5,306 nucleotides of DNA from Bacillota bacterium (GTDB lineage: Bacteria > Bacillota > Clostridia > Christensenellales > Aristaeellaceae): positions 1 through 5,306 of the forward strand of contig JAEWTC010000111.1 in assembly GCA_023459675.1 (NCBI GenBank), written 5' to 3'. Below, piece after piece: positions 1 through 5,306 of this stretch (position 1 is its first letter; every line of letters begins with the position of its first letter). The position numbers and the translations under genes were made by a program. The notes beneath the pieces were generated by a model. That model was not told the origin of the DNA. It made no database searches and saw only the letters and a program-made list of their open reading frames with translations.

Positions 1-540
1 ATGCCGATGAAGCTTTTGCTGCACGCCTGCTGCGCGCCGTGCTCGGTTGCGTGCGTGCAATCGCTGCGCGCCGAGAGTATCGAGCCTACGGCGTACTGGC
101 ATAACCCCAACATTCATCCGCTGACCGAGTACCGCCAGCGGCGGGATACCCTGCGCGAATACGCAAAAAGCATCGGTATGGAGCTTCTGGAAGAAGATGC
201 ATACGGCCTGCGCCTGTTCGTGCGCGCCGTGGCGGAGAATATCGAAGGCCGCTGCGCCTGGTGCTACGAAACGCGCATGAACGCCGCCGCGCGTTACGCC
301 GCGGAGCACGGCTTTACGCATTTCTCCACCACGCTGTTCATCAGCCCATACCAGAAGCATGAATTGCTAAAAGAAACAGCCCTGCACGCCGCGCAAAAGC
401 ACGGCGTGGAGCTGTTGTACCGGGATTTCCGCCCGCTGTTCCGCCGGGGCCAGAACGAGGCCCGGGAGCAGGGGCTCTATATGCAAAAATACTGCGGCTG
501 CGTGTTCAGCGAAGAGGAACGTTACGCAAAAACCAAGTAG
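1..540 (+). CDS. queH: Epoxyqueuosine reductase QueH
   Basis: Probable QueH (formerly DUF208), the cytosolic iron-sulfur enzyme that reduces epoxyqueuosine to queuosine in tRNA, the last step of queuosine synthesis. It is unrelated to the cobalamin-dependent QueG. The 179-residue protein has the whole cysteine pattern of the family: an N-terminal HACCAPCS motif (C10, C11, C14), a central C85-x-x-C88-Y pair followed by R92, and a C-terminal QKYCGC motif (C165, C167). In the family such cysteines hold a [4Fe-4S] cluster and help bind a nearby metal. The length is normal and the ORF looks intact. The ATG at base 1 sits on the window edge, so no ribosome binding site can be seen; the ATG at base 7 (third codon) is an equally good start, and an upstream start cannot be excluded. 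No other queuosine gene is in view. It converges on the - strand cluster. Confidence 0.93.
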   Translation: MPMKLLLHACCAPCSVACVQSLRAESIEPTAYWHNPNIHPLTEYRQRRDTLREYAKSIGMELLEEDAYGLRLFVRAVAENIEGRCAWCYETRMNAAARYAAEHGFTHFSTTLFISPYQKHELLKETALHAAQKHGVELLYRDFRPLFRRGQNEAREQGLYMQKYCGCVFSEEERYAKTK

Positions 541-543
541 GCG

Positions 544-921
544 TCACTTCTCCAGCTTCGCCTTTTCCGCCGTCCACGCGAACGTGCCGTTTTTCAGGTT
601 CTTTCTGGCCGCGCGCAAATCAGCCTTGGTGATGCGGATTTTTTCCGCCTGCGTGCGGTAGGCTTCCAGCGATGCGGTGGTCAGCCGGGTTCCCACCAGC
701 GCGCCGGCCATGACGCATAACATGGGCAGCAGCACCTTAACCATGCCCTCCCCCAGGAAAAGCGAAAGAACCGTGCCCGCCGCGATGCCGCCCAGCAGGC
801 CCAGCGGATATTTGGTGAGGAAATCCCTGCGCGCGTTTTCCCGCGCCTTCAGGTACGCGTCCAGCGCCTTCTGTGAAAACGCCTGGCCGTTGGGGAAGTG
901 CTCACGTTTCAACTCCGCCAT
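544..921 (-). CDS. Small two-helix membrane protein, unknown function
   Basis: I do not recognise this 125-residue protein. It has a charged N-terminal region (about residues 1-37, rich in K, R and E), two hydrophobic segments at about 38-57 and 61-80 joined by a very short GEG-containing turn, and a basic, probably helical tail (about 85-125). This suggests a helical hairpin in the membrane with both charged ends on the same side, most likely the cytoplasm. The ATG start is well supported: GGAGGG lies 7 bases upstream (929-934 on the - strand). The gene begins 21 bases after the stop of the 170-residue membrane protein and is the last gene of the cluster. Its stop codon is 3 bases from that of queH on the other strand. 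The good ribosome binding site, the sensible membrane pattern and the tight spacing argue for a real gene rather than a chance ORF. Confidence 0.75.
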   Translation of the reverse strand: MAELKREHFPNGQAFSQKALDAYLKARENARRDFLTKYPLGLLGGIAAGTVLSLFLGEGMVKVLLPMLCVMAGALVGTRLTTASLEAYRTQAEKIRITKADLRAARKNLKNGTFAWTAEKAKLEK

Positions 922-928
922 GCTTGTT

Positions 929-934
929 CCCTCC
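929..934 (-). promoter_or_regulatory. Ribosome binding site of the 125-residue protein
   Basis: GGAGGG on the - strand with a 7-base spacer to the ATG at 921-919. It lies in the 21-base gap after the previous gene's TAA, and it supports both this start and the reality of this small gene. Confidence 0.75.
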
Positions 935-942
935 GTTCTGTA

Positions 943-1455
943 TTACAGGGAAATGTGGAACGCCGTGAAGAAGAGCTGGATGAACAGCGGCGCAAGCCAT
1001 GCGGCAAGCATTGCGTGCTTCACGCCGGTCGCCGCGGAGGCGAGCCGCGCCATGCCGTTGCGGTGCTCCGGGTAACGCTTGAGAAGCGCAAGCAGCAGCA
1101 GGTCTTCGGCTATGTCCGCCGCCGAGCGGGCCAGCGCCAGCGCGTTCATCAGCGGGTATACCCAGCTGTCTTTTGGTACAAGGTTTCCCGCCGCGGCGAT
1201 CATCACCGCCGTCAGGAAGAAAATCAGGCCGAAGTCCAGCAGCCAGTACCGGCGCATCAACGGCCGCCCGGCCGTACCCGCCGTGTCGAAGGTTTGGTAC
1301 AGCGCGTCCGGCGTATAACGCAGATGGACGTCCGGCATTTTGAAGGCATCGCCCAAAAGCTTCTGCGGGCTTCCTTTTACAAGCGCCATCAGCGCATAGC
1401 AGCCCGCAAGCCCCGCCGCTGAGACAAGCGCGGCCAGCACAAGCGGCCAGTTCAC
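943..1455 (-). CDS. Four-helix integral membrane protein, unknown function
   Basis: A 170-residue membrane protein with four likely helices: about 4-26, 71-90, 97-125 and 145-167. A 45-residue soluble loop (27-70) lies between helices 1 and 2. Visible landmarks are a G60-x-x-G63-R64 motif, W71-L-L-D74 at the start of helix 2, an acidic ADIAED stretch (113-118) in helix 3 followed by a KRYP turn, and K146 before helix 4. The layout (a short GxxGR motif, an Asp opening a helix, an acidic D-x-x-E pair then a YP turn) resembles small uncharacterised bacterial membrane proteins I have seen, but I cannot name a family. The start is GTG, overlapping the kinase stop as GTGA (4 bases), with GGAAGG 7 bases upstream (1463-1468). 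This implies translational coupling to the kinase. No catalytic motif identifies a reaction. Confidence 0.82.
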   Translation of the reverse strand: MNWPLVLAALVSAAGLAGCYALMALVKGSPQKLLGDAFKMPDVHLRYTPDALYQTFDTAGTAGRPLMRRYWLLDFGLIFFLTAVMIAAAGNLVPKDSWVYPLMNALALARSAADIAEDLLLLALLKRYPEHRNGMARLASAATGVKHAMLAAWLAPLFIQLFFTAFHISL

Positions 1456-2285
1456 GCGTTTGCCTTCCGCACGCCGATGTGCGTGCAGGGTATTTTCCCG
1501 CTCACCAGATCCGCAAGGTGATGGCGCGCGTGGCCGATCACCACGTGGCTGCCGGCCTCGGCCGCCCTAAGCGCGTAGGCGAGTTTCGCGCCCGCGCCGC
1601 TTGCGCCCTTGCGGCTTGCGCCTTTGCAGTGCGTTTGCAGCTCCCGTATTTTTTCGCGCAGGCTTTCGATATCGGAAGCGAACACCTCCCGCACCAGCGT
1701 TGCGGGATCGTTCACGTCCAGATAGATGCCCTCGGTGGACGAAAGGATCACAAGCGTCGGCGCCTTGAGCAGCGCGGCGATCACGGCGGCGGTTTCGTCG
1801 TTATCCACGCACTCCACCACCTGCTCGCCGCCCAAGCGGCGGCTGGCAAGCTCCATCTTGCGGTTTTCCTCGTCGGAAACGGGGTCGTTATAGTTGATGA
1901 TGGGGATGGTGTTCTGCGCGGCGGCGCGCTGCAAAAAGCGCAAAATGTGCTCGCGCTTCATGGGATCGTTGAAATGCGTATGCTCCACCAAAAGCTGGCG
2001 GATGCCAAACTCCGGGTGCACGAACTTGCGGTAGTTGTCCATCAGCACGATCTGCCCCTGGGAGGCGTAGTCGGTCTTATCCTGCTCGGGGTCGCCGCTC
2101 AGCTCGCACCCGGCGCGGTGCAGGTAGTCAAGCCTCCCGATTTCCGTTGCCCCGCTGGTGACCAGCGCCATGCCGGGGCGCAGGTCGTCGCCCAGGCGCT
2201 GGAACACATTGTAGTCGATGGAGCGGTCCGCGGGCTGAATCAGCGCCATGGAGCCGATTTTAATCACCAGTTCAATGGTTTTCAA
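1452..2285 (-). CDS. Glutamate 5-kinase-like amino acid kinase lacking a PUA domain
   Basis: A cytosolic kinase of the amino acid kinase fold, closest in motifs to glutamate 5-kinase (ProB), which makes glutamyl-5-phosphate for proline synthesis. In a 277-residue protein the ordered signatures are VIKIGS near the N-terminus (K9, nucleotide phosphate binding), VTSGA (42-46), ASQGQ plus LMDNY (74-85), RQLL (97-100), PIINYNDPVS (128-137), VDNDE (160-164) and STEGIYLD (183-190). The loop that is GTGGM-x-T-K in ProB is GASGAGAK here (227-234), keeping the lysine. E. coli ProB has about 367 residues with a C-terminal PUA domain; this protein ends after the kinase domain. I chose the TTG at 2285 because AAGGAG lies 9 bases upstream and the protein then begins MKTIELVIKIGS; the TTG at 2291 would leave a 3-base spacer. 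It overlaps the MATE gene by 14 bases, and no proA is adjacent. Glutamate as substrate is inferred; another carboxylate or carbamate substrate is possible. Confidence 0.8.
   Translation of the reverse strand: MKTIELVIKIGSMALIQPADRSIDYNVFQRLGDDLRPGMALVTSGATEIGRLDYLHRAGCELSGDPEQDKTDYASQGQIVLMDNYRKFVHPEFGIRQLLVEHTHFNDPMKREHILRFLQRAAAQNTIPIINYNDPVSDEENRKMELASRRLGGEQVVECVDNDETAAVIAALLKAPTLVILSSTEGIYLDVNDPATLVREVFASDIESLREKIRELQTHCKGASRKGASGAGAKLAYALRAAEAGSHVVIGHARHHLADLVSGKIPCTHIGVRKANA
1599..1628 (-). repeat. Two-copy 15-bp tandem repeat inside the kinase gene
   Basis: Two adjacent 15-base units (1599-1613 and 1614-1628) match at 13 of 15 positions. In frame they encode CKGAS and RKGAS (residues 220-229 of the kinase), immediately before the GAGAK that aligns with the glycine-rich loop of ProB. 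The unit is a multiple of three, so it preserves the frame. It may be a small duplication that remodelled the loop, or simply constrained sequence. Confidence 0.6.
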
Positions 2286-3696
2286 AGGCAAGTTCTCCTT
2301 CCGCCTGCGTGAGGTTGTTCATCCACTTCCGGCTGGTAAAGTGCGGGATGCCGATGAGGATTTTGACGATCTCCTCGGCCATGGTGAAAACGTAAACCAG
2401 TTCGATGGGCAGTTTGAACAGGAACACCGCGGCCGCGCATGCCGGTACGCCGATCAGCCACATCGCGCCTACGTCCAGCTTGAAGCTGAACACCGTATCC
2501 CCGCCCGAGCGCAGCACGCCCACCACGTTGACCGCGTTGAACGCGCGGAACCACATCGTAAACGATTCGATCAGCATCACCGTCGCCGCCGCGGCGATCA
2601 CCGGCTGGGAAAGCCCCGTAAACAGCGAAAGCATCGGGAAGCGGATCAATAGAAGGATCACGCCCAGCGCCGCGCCCAGGCTCATCGCCAGAGCGATCAT
2701 GCGCTTGGCGTAGAGGTACGCGTCCGCCATCCGGCCCGCGCCGATGGCCTTGCCCACGATGATGGCCGTCGCGTGCATCATGCCGAAGATGAAGATCCAC
2801 AGGAGGTTGTCGATGTTGGAAACCACGCCCATCGTGGCGACCGCCGTATCGCCCATGCGGCCGTAGAATACGCCGTACATCGTAACCCCAAGCGCCCACA
2901 GCCCTTCGTTGAACACCACGGGCAGGGTGGTTTTCACAAAGCGGCCGTGAAACGCCTTGTCAAAGCCGAACAGCTCCTTGAGGTTCGCGCCTGCGGGGAG
3001 GTGCTTGCCGTAGGCCATGGCAAGCGTCAGCACAAGCGTAACGCCCGCGGCGATGCACGTGGCAAGCCCCGCGCCCTGTACGCCCATGGCGGGCATCCCG
3101 AGTTTACCGTAGATCAGCCCGTAGTTGAGCACGGTATTGACCGCCAGGCCCACCGAGCCGGAGATCAGCGGGATGTGCGGCTTTTCGCCGGACTTCAGAC
3201 ATGTGGCGTACACCATGTTCACGCCGTGGAACAGGTAGCTGAGCAAAATCCACTGCAAGTATTCTTTCGCGATCGACGCGCTTTCTCCCTGCGGGAGAAA
3301 CAAACCGATGATCTGGTCGGGGAATATTGCCGCGCCCGCAATGAACACGGCCATGATCGCCCCGGTCCAGATCAGCGATACGCCCATCGACTGGCGCATG
3401 CGGCGCACGTCGCCCGCGCCCCAGTACTGGCTCATGAAAATCGCGCCGCCGGAGGCGACCCCGAAGCAGAACAGCTGAAATAAGAACGTGTAGCGGTTGG
3501 TCTGCACCACCGCGGCATAGCTGACGTCCCCAAGGCCCGAAACCATCAGCCCGTCCACAATTTGCAGCGAGGAGCCGATCAGGTTTTGCAGCACGATGGG
3601 GAGCGTGATGACGAGCACCCGCCGAGTGAAGGTTTTGTCCCAGGCAAAGCAGGAGGTAAGAAACGCGGAAAAGCGCGCGAAGACAGATGTTCTCAT
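2272..3696 (-). CDS. MATE family efflux transporter
   Basis: A 474-residue inner-membrane multidrug and toxin extrusion (MATE) transporter, in a family that expels drugs, toxins or metabolites in exchange for Na+ or H+. About twelve hydrophobic segments are arranged as two related halves. Paired motifs show the internal repeat: LPIVLQN (32-38) with LPVVFNE (258-264), YWGAGDVRRM (91-100) with AIGAGRMADA (317-326), and LKSGEKPHIPLISG (167-180) with LRSGGDTVFSFKLD (395-408). The length is typical and the gene is intact. The short basic N-terminus (1-25) is cytoplasmic. The ATG is preceded by AAGGAG at a rather short 4-base spacing. It lies 48 bases after the large membrane protein gene, and its end overlaps the kinase start by 14 bases. 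The substrate cannot be read from sequence; the coupled kinase hints at a metabolite, but that is a guess. Confidence 0.93.
   Translation of the reverse strand: MRTSVFARFSAFLTSCFAWDKTFTRRVLVITLPIVLQNLIGSSLQIVDGLMVSGLGDVSYAAVVQTNRYTFLFQLFCFGVASGGAIFMSQYWGAGDVRRMRQSMGVSLIWTGAIMAVFIAGAAIFPDQIIGLFLPQGESASIAKEYLQWILLSYLFHGVNMVYATCLKSGEKPHIPLISGSVGLAVNTVLNYGLIYGKLGMPAMGVQGAGLATCIAAGVTLVLTLAMAYGKHLPAGANLKELFGFDKAFHGRFVKTTLPVVFNEGLWALGVTMYGVFYGRMGDTAVATMGVVSNIDNLLWIFIFGMMHATAIIVGKAIGAGRMADAYLYAKRMIALAMSLGAALGVILLLIRFPMLSLFTGLSQPVIAAAATVMLIESFTMWFRAFNAVNVVGVLRSGGDTVFSFKLDVGAMWLIGVPACAAAVFLFKLPIELVYVFTMAEEIVKILIGIPHFTSRKWMNNLTQAEGELAFENH
2295..2300 (-). promoter_or_regulatory. Ribosome binding site of the kinase, inside the MATE gene
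   Basis: AAGGAG on the - strand, lying within the last codons of the MATE transporter gene. The spacer is 9 bases to the TTG at 2285-2283 but only 3 bases to the TTG at 2291-2289, so it decides for the shorter, 277-residue kinase. Its position means that the kinase is translated from the transporter's message. Confidence 0.7.
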
Positions 3697-3700
3697 AGTT

Positions 3701-3706
3701 CTCCTT
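3701..3706 (-). promoter_or_regulatory. Ribosome binding site of the MATE gene
   Basis: AAGGAG on the - strand, 4 bases before the ATG at 3696-3694. The spacing is shorter than usual, but no other in-frame ATG is close enough to compete. The rest of the 48-base gap (3707-3744) is very GC-rich, with no clear promoter or terminator. Confidence 0.6.
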
Positions 3707-3744
3707 AAAAGTCGTACCGGGGCGCGCGCGGCGCGGCCGCCCGG

Positions 3745-5306
3745 TTATACGGTATGGAAGGTATAGAAGTAGATCACGCCGTAGGTGTCGAAAAATTCCC
3801 ATTCCACGGGGCTTGCGGTGTTTTCCTGCAAATAGTCCAGCAGCAGCTGCGGCGGCTGGTCGTACCGGGTGGCGTACACCACGTTGTCGCGGAGGAAAAT
3901 GGACGCGTTCAGCTCGTAGATGCCGAACTCCTGCACCATGCGCCGCCAGCTGGGGGAGTGAATCGCCCAGCCGCCCCAGCTCATCACGTTGGCGGGAACG
4001 CCGAACGCAGTATCCGGGAACACGGTTTCGTTGCTGGGCATGGAGTAATCGTAGATGAACAAAAGGTCCGGGTACAGCAGCGCGTATTCGTCGATATCCA
4101 CCTCGGGGATATCGGCGCCCAGCTGCGCGTGATCCTTGCGGACGGCGTCTACGGCGGAGGCATAGCCCGCCGCCCCGCCCAGGCACAGCGCGGCGGCTAT
4201 CAGCAGGGCCGCGGCGGCGGTGAACGCCTTGCGCTGTTTCAGTTCCCGCCAGGGGCGGATGCTTGCAAGCGCGCCCGCGGCAAGCGCGGCGTTCATCGGC
4301 AGGAGAGCCGTCAGCGCTACGCGGTCGCTGAATCGGCCCAGCCACGCGAAGCCCAAAAGCATCGCCGCGCCGCCAAACAGCGCAAGGCAGGCGTTCAGCG
4401 CCGCCCAGCGCCGTTTGCCCTGCGGCGCCGCCGCGACGCCCAAAAGCGCCAGGCACAGCGCGCTCAGACCGGCGAACGATAGCCGTGGAAATTGCGTGAA
4501 AAGCCAGACGCACGAGGCCCAGGCCGCCGTAAGGCGCTCGCCGGGGGTTTGCTGGGTGTCGGCGGTGACCTGCGCCGCAATGGCGTGAAACGCGTCCGCG
4601 GTCACCCGGTCGTCCAGGAAGAACCATTCGGAGGTCATCTGCAAAAGCGTGGGGCTCCAGCCGATGGCGCTGAGCGTTTCCGGCCGGGTATGGTGGGTGT
4701 AATCGGTATAATCCAGCACGCGGATACGCGCGTCCTGCCAGCGGATGTATTCGCGCCCGTTTTGCAGGGCGATGTCCGCCTCCCGTATGCCCGCGAACAG
4801 CAAAAACAGCAGCGCCGTGTACAATAGGCCCAGGAGCACGGCCCGCCGGGCTTCCCGCGCGCGGCCGCCCCAAAGCAGCTTCATTCCCGCGGCAAGCGCG
4901 TAAAAGCACAGCGCCGGAAGCACCGTAATCTGCCGGAGAAAGTAATTGCATAACAGCAGCGCCGCGCCGCCAAGCATCCGGGGGATTACGCCCTTGCCCC
5001 GGTCAATCTCCACGCTGAACAGGTGGGCCACCGCCGCGGCGCCCAGAAACGCGGCGGTCATGGAATAGGTGATCCGCACGATGAAGAACAGCGCCCACGA
5101 GGCCGTCAGGAAAAGCCCCAGCAGCGCGCCCAACAGCGCGGAGGCCGGCGTTTGCAGGCCGCGGCGCAAGAGCTGCGCGAAGCTTTTGATCACCACAGCG
5201 CAGGACAGGAACAAAAGGGAAAGCTGCAGGATGGAAAACCACGCGATTCCCGGGAACCATACCGCGAGCGCGTACAACAGCCACGCGAACGCCGTGTGCG
5301 TGTACA
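3745..5306 (-). CDS. Large polytopic membrane protein, GT-C-like, 5' end outside the window
   Basis: The frame stays open to the window edge and the stop is a TAA at 3745. The first possible start inside the window is a TTG at 5277 with no ribosome binding site. Nine further in-frame codons (YTHTAFAWL) precede it and read smoothly into the protein, so the true N-terminus is almost certainly beyond 5306. Of about 519 visible codons, the first 370 hold roughly nine or ten hydrophobic helices, with a larger non-membrane section at about 165-250 (counted from the TTG) containing a REYIRWQDARIRVLDY stretch. After a last helix (about 351-372), residues 375-510 form a soluble domain rich in aromatic residues, with PSNETVFPDTAFGVPAN (414-430) and SWGGW (433-437), probably extracellular. 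Many helices plus an outer-face domain resemble GT-C glycosyltransferases or other envelope-polymer membrane proteins, but I see no diagnostic catalytic motif. It is the most upstream gene visible in the cluster. Confidence 0.82.
   Translation of the reverse strand, partial: YTHTAFAWLLYALAVWFPGIAWFSILQLSLLFLSCAVVIKSFAQLLRRGLQTPASALLGALLGLFLTASWALFFIVRITYSMTAAFLGAAAVAHLFSVEIDRGKGVIPRMLGGAALLLCNYFLRQITVLPALCFYALAAGMKLLWGGRAREARRAVLLGLLYTALLFLLFAGIREADIALQNGREYIRWQDARIRVLDYTDYTHHTRPETLSAIGWSPTLLQMTSEWFFLDDRVTADAFHAIAAQVTADTQQTPGERLTAAWASCVWLFTQFPRLSFAGLSALCLALLGVAAAPQGKRRWAALNACLALFGGAAMLLGFAWLGRFSDRVALTALLPMNAALAAGALASIRPWRELKQRKAFTAAAALLIAAALCLGGAAGYASAVDAVRKDHAQLGADIPEVDIDEYALLYPDLLFIYDYSMPSNETVFPDTAFGVPANVMSWGGWAIHSPSWRRMVQEFGIYELNASIFLRDNVVYATRYDQPPQLLLDYLQENTASPVEWEFFDTYGVIYFYTFHTV

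Noticed and set aside
575..594. Possible queH terminator: CACG-CGAA-CGTG hairpin followed by a run of five T
   Set aside because: The stem is only four pairs, three bases separate it from the T-run, and it lies inside the coding sequence of the opposite gene. Too weak to call.
1479..2312. 277-codon open frame on the + strand opposite the kinase
   Set aside because: It is antisense to a gene with clear family motifs, is rich in A, V, H and R without domains, and has no credible ribosome binding site.
2773..3483. 236-codon open frame on the + strand opposite the MATE gene
   Set aside because: A His- and Arg-rich shadow of the transporter's codons with no domain signature.
3717..3744. GC-rich imperfect inverted repeat in the gap before the MATE gene
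   Set aside because: Only the outer five pairs (CCGGG with CCCGG) match cleanly. On the - strand a run of just four T follows after six other bases and leads straight into the ribosome binding site. It could be an attenuator-like hairpin, but chance pairing in GC-rich sequence is as likely.
3754..4482. 242-codon open frame on the + strand opposite the large membrane protein
   Set aside because: It is antisense to a convincing membrane protein, has Arg- and Gln-rich low-complexity composition, and shows no family signature.
3104..4951. 615-codon open frame on the - strand spanning the large membrane protein and part of the MATE gene
   Set aside because: It overlaps two better genes on the same strand in another frame. 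Its product is dominated by R, A, G and P with no recognisable domain, as expected from an alternate frame of GC-rich coding DNA.

Overview
The window looks like a chromosomal segment from a GC-rich anaerobic Firmicute, probably a Clostridia-type bacterium. That placement is an inference. It rests on a QueH-type epoxyqueuosine reductase, strong AAGGAG/GGAGG ribosome binding sites, use of TTG and GTG starts, tightly packed genes, and the style of the membrane proteins. No RNA gene, CRISPR array, insertion sequence or phage gene is visible.

Layout: on the + strand, bases 1-540 carry queH (tRNA queuosine synthesis). Everything else lies on the - strand and reads from right to left as one compact cluster: a 5'-truncated large polytopic membrane protein (3745-5306), a MATE-family exporter (2272-3696), a PUA-less glutamate 5-kinase-like amino acid kinase (1452-2285), a four-helix membrane protein (943-1455) and a two-helix membrane protein (544-921). 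The cluster runs convergently into queH, with only 3 bases between the two stop codons.

The last four - strand genes are probably co-transcribed. MATE and kinase overlap by 14 bases, kinase and the 170-residue protein by 4 bases, and 21 bases separate the last two genes. The first gene is 48 bases upstream of MATE. Function can be named with good confidence only for QueH and the MATE transporter. The kinase is clearly of the amino acid kinase fold and closest in motifs to ProB, but its substrate is uncertain. The two small membrane proteins are unassigned, and the large one is only loosely GT-C-like.

The points most worth following up are the kinase (non-canonical C-terminal loop built from a 15-bp tandem repeat, no PUA domain, no proA beside it) and its tight coupling to a transporter and small membrane proteins. 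I see no convincing evidence for a wholly new system.
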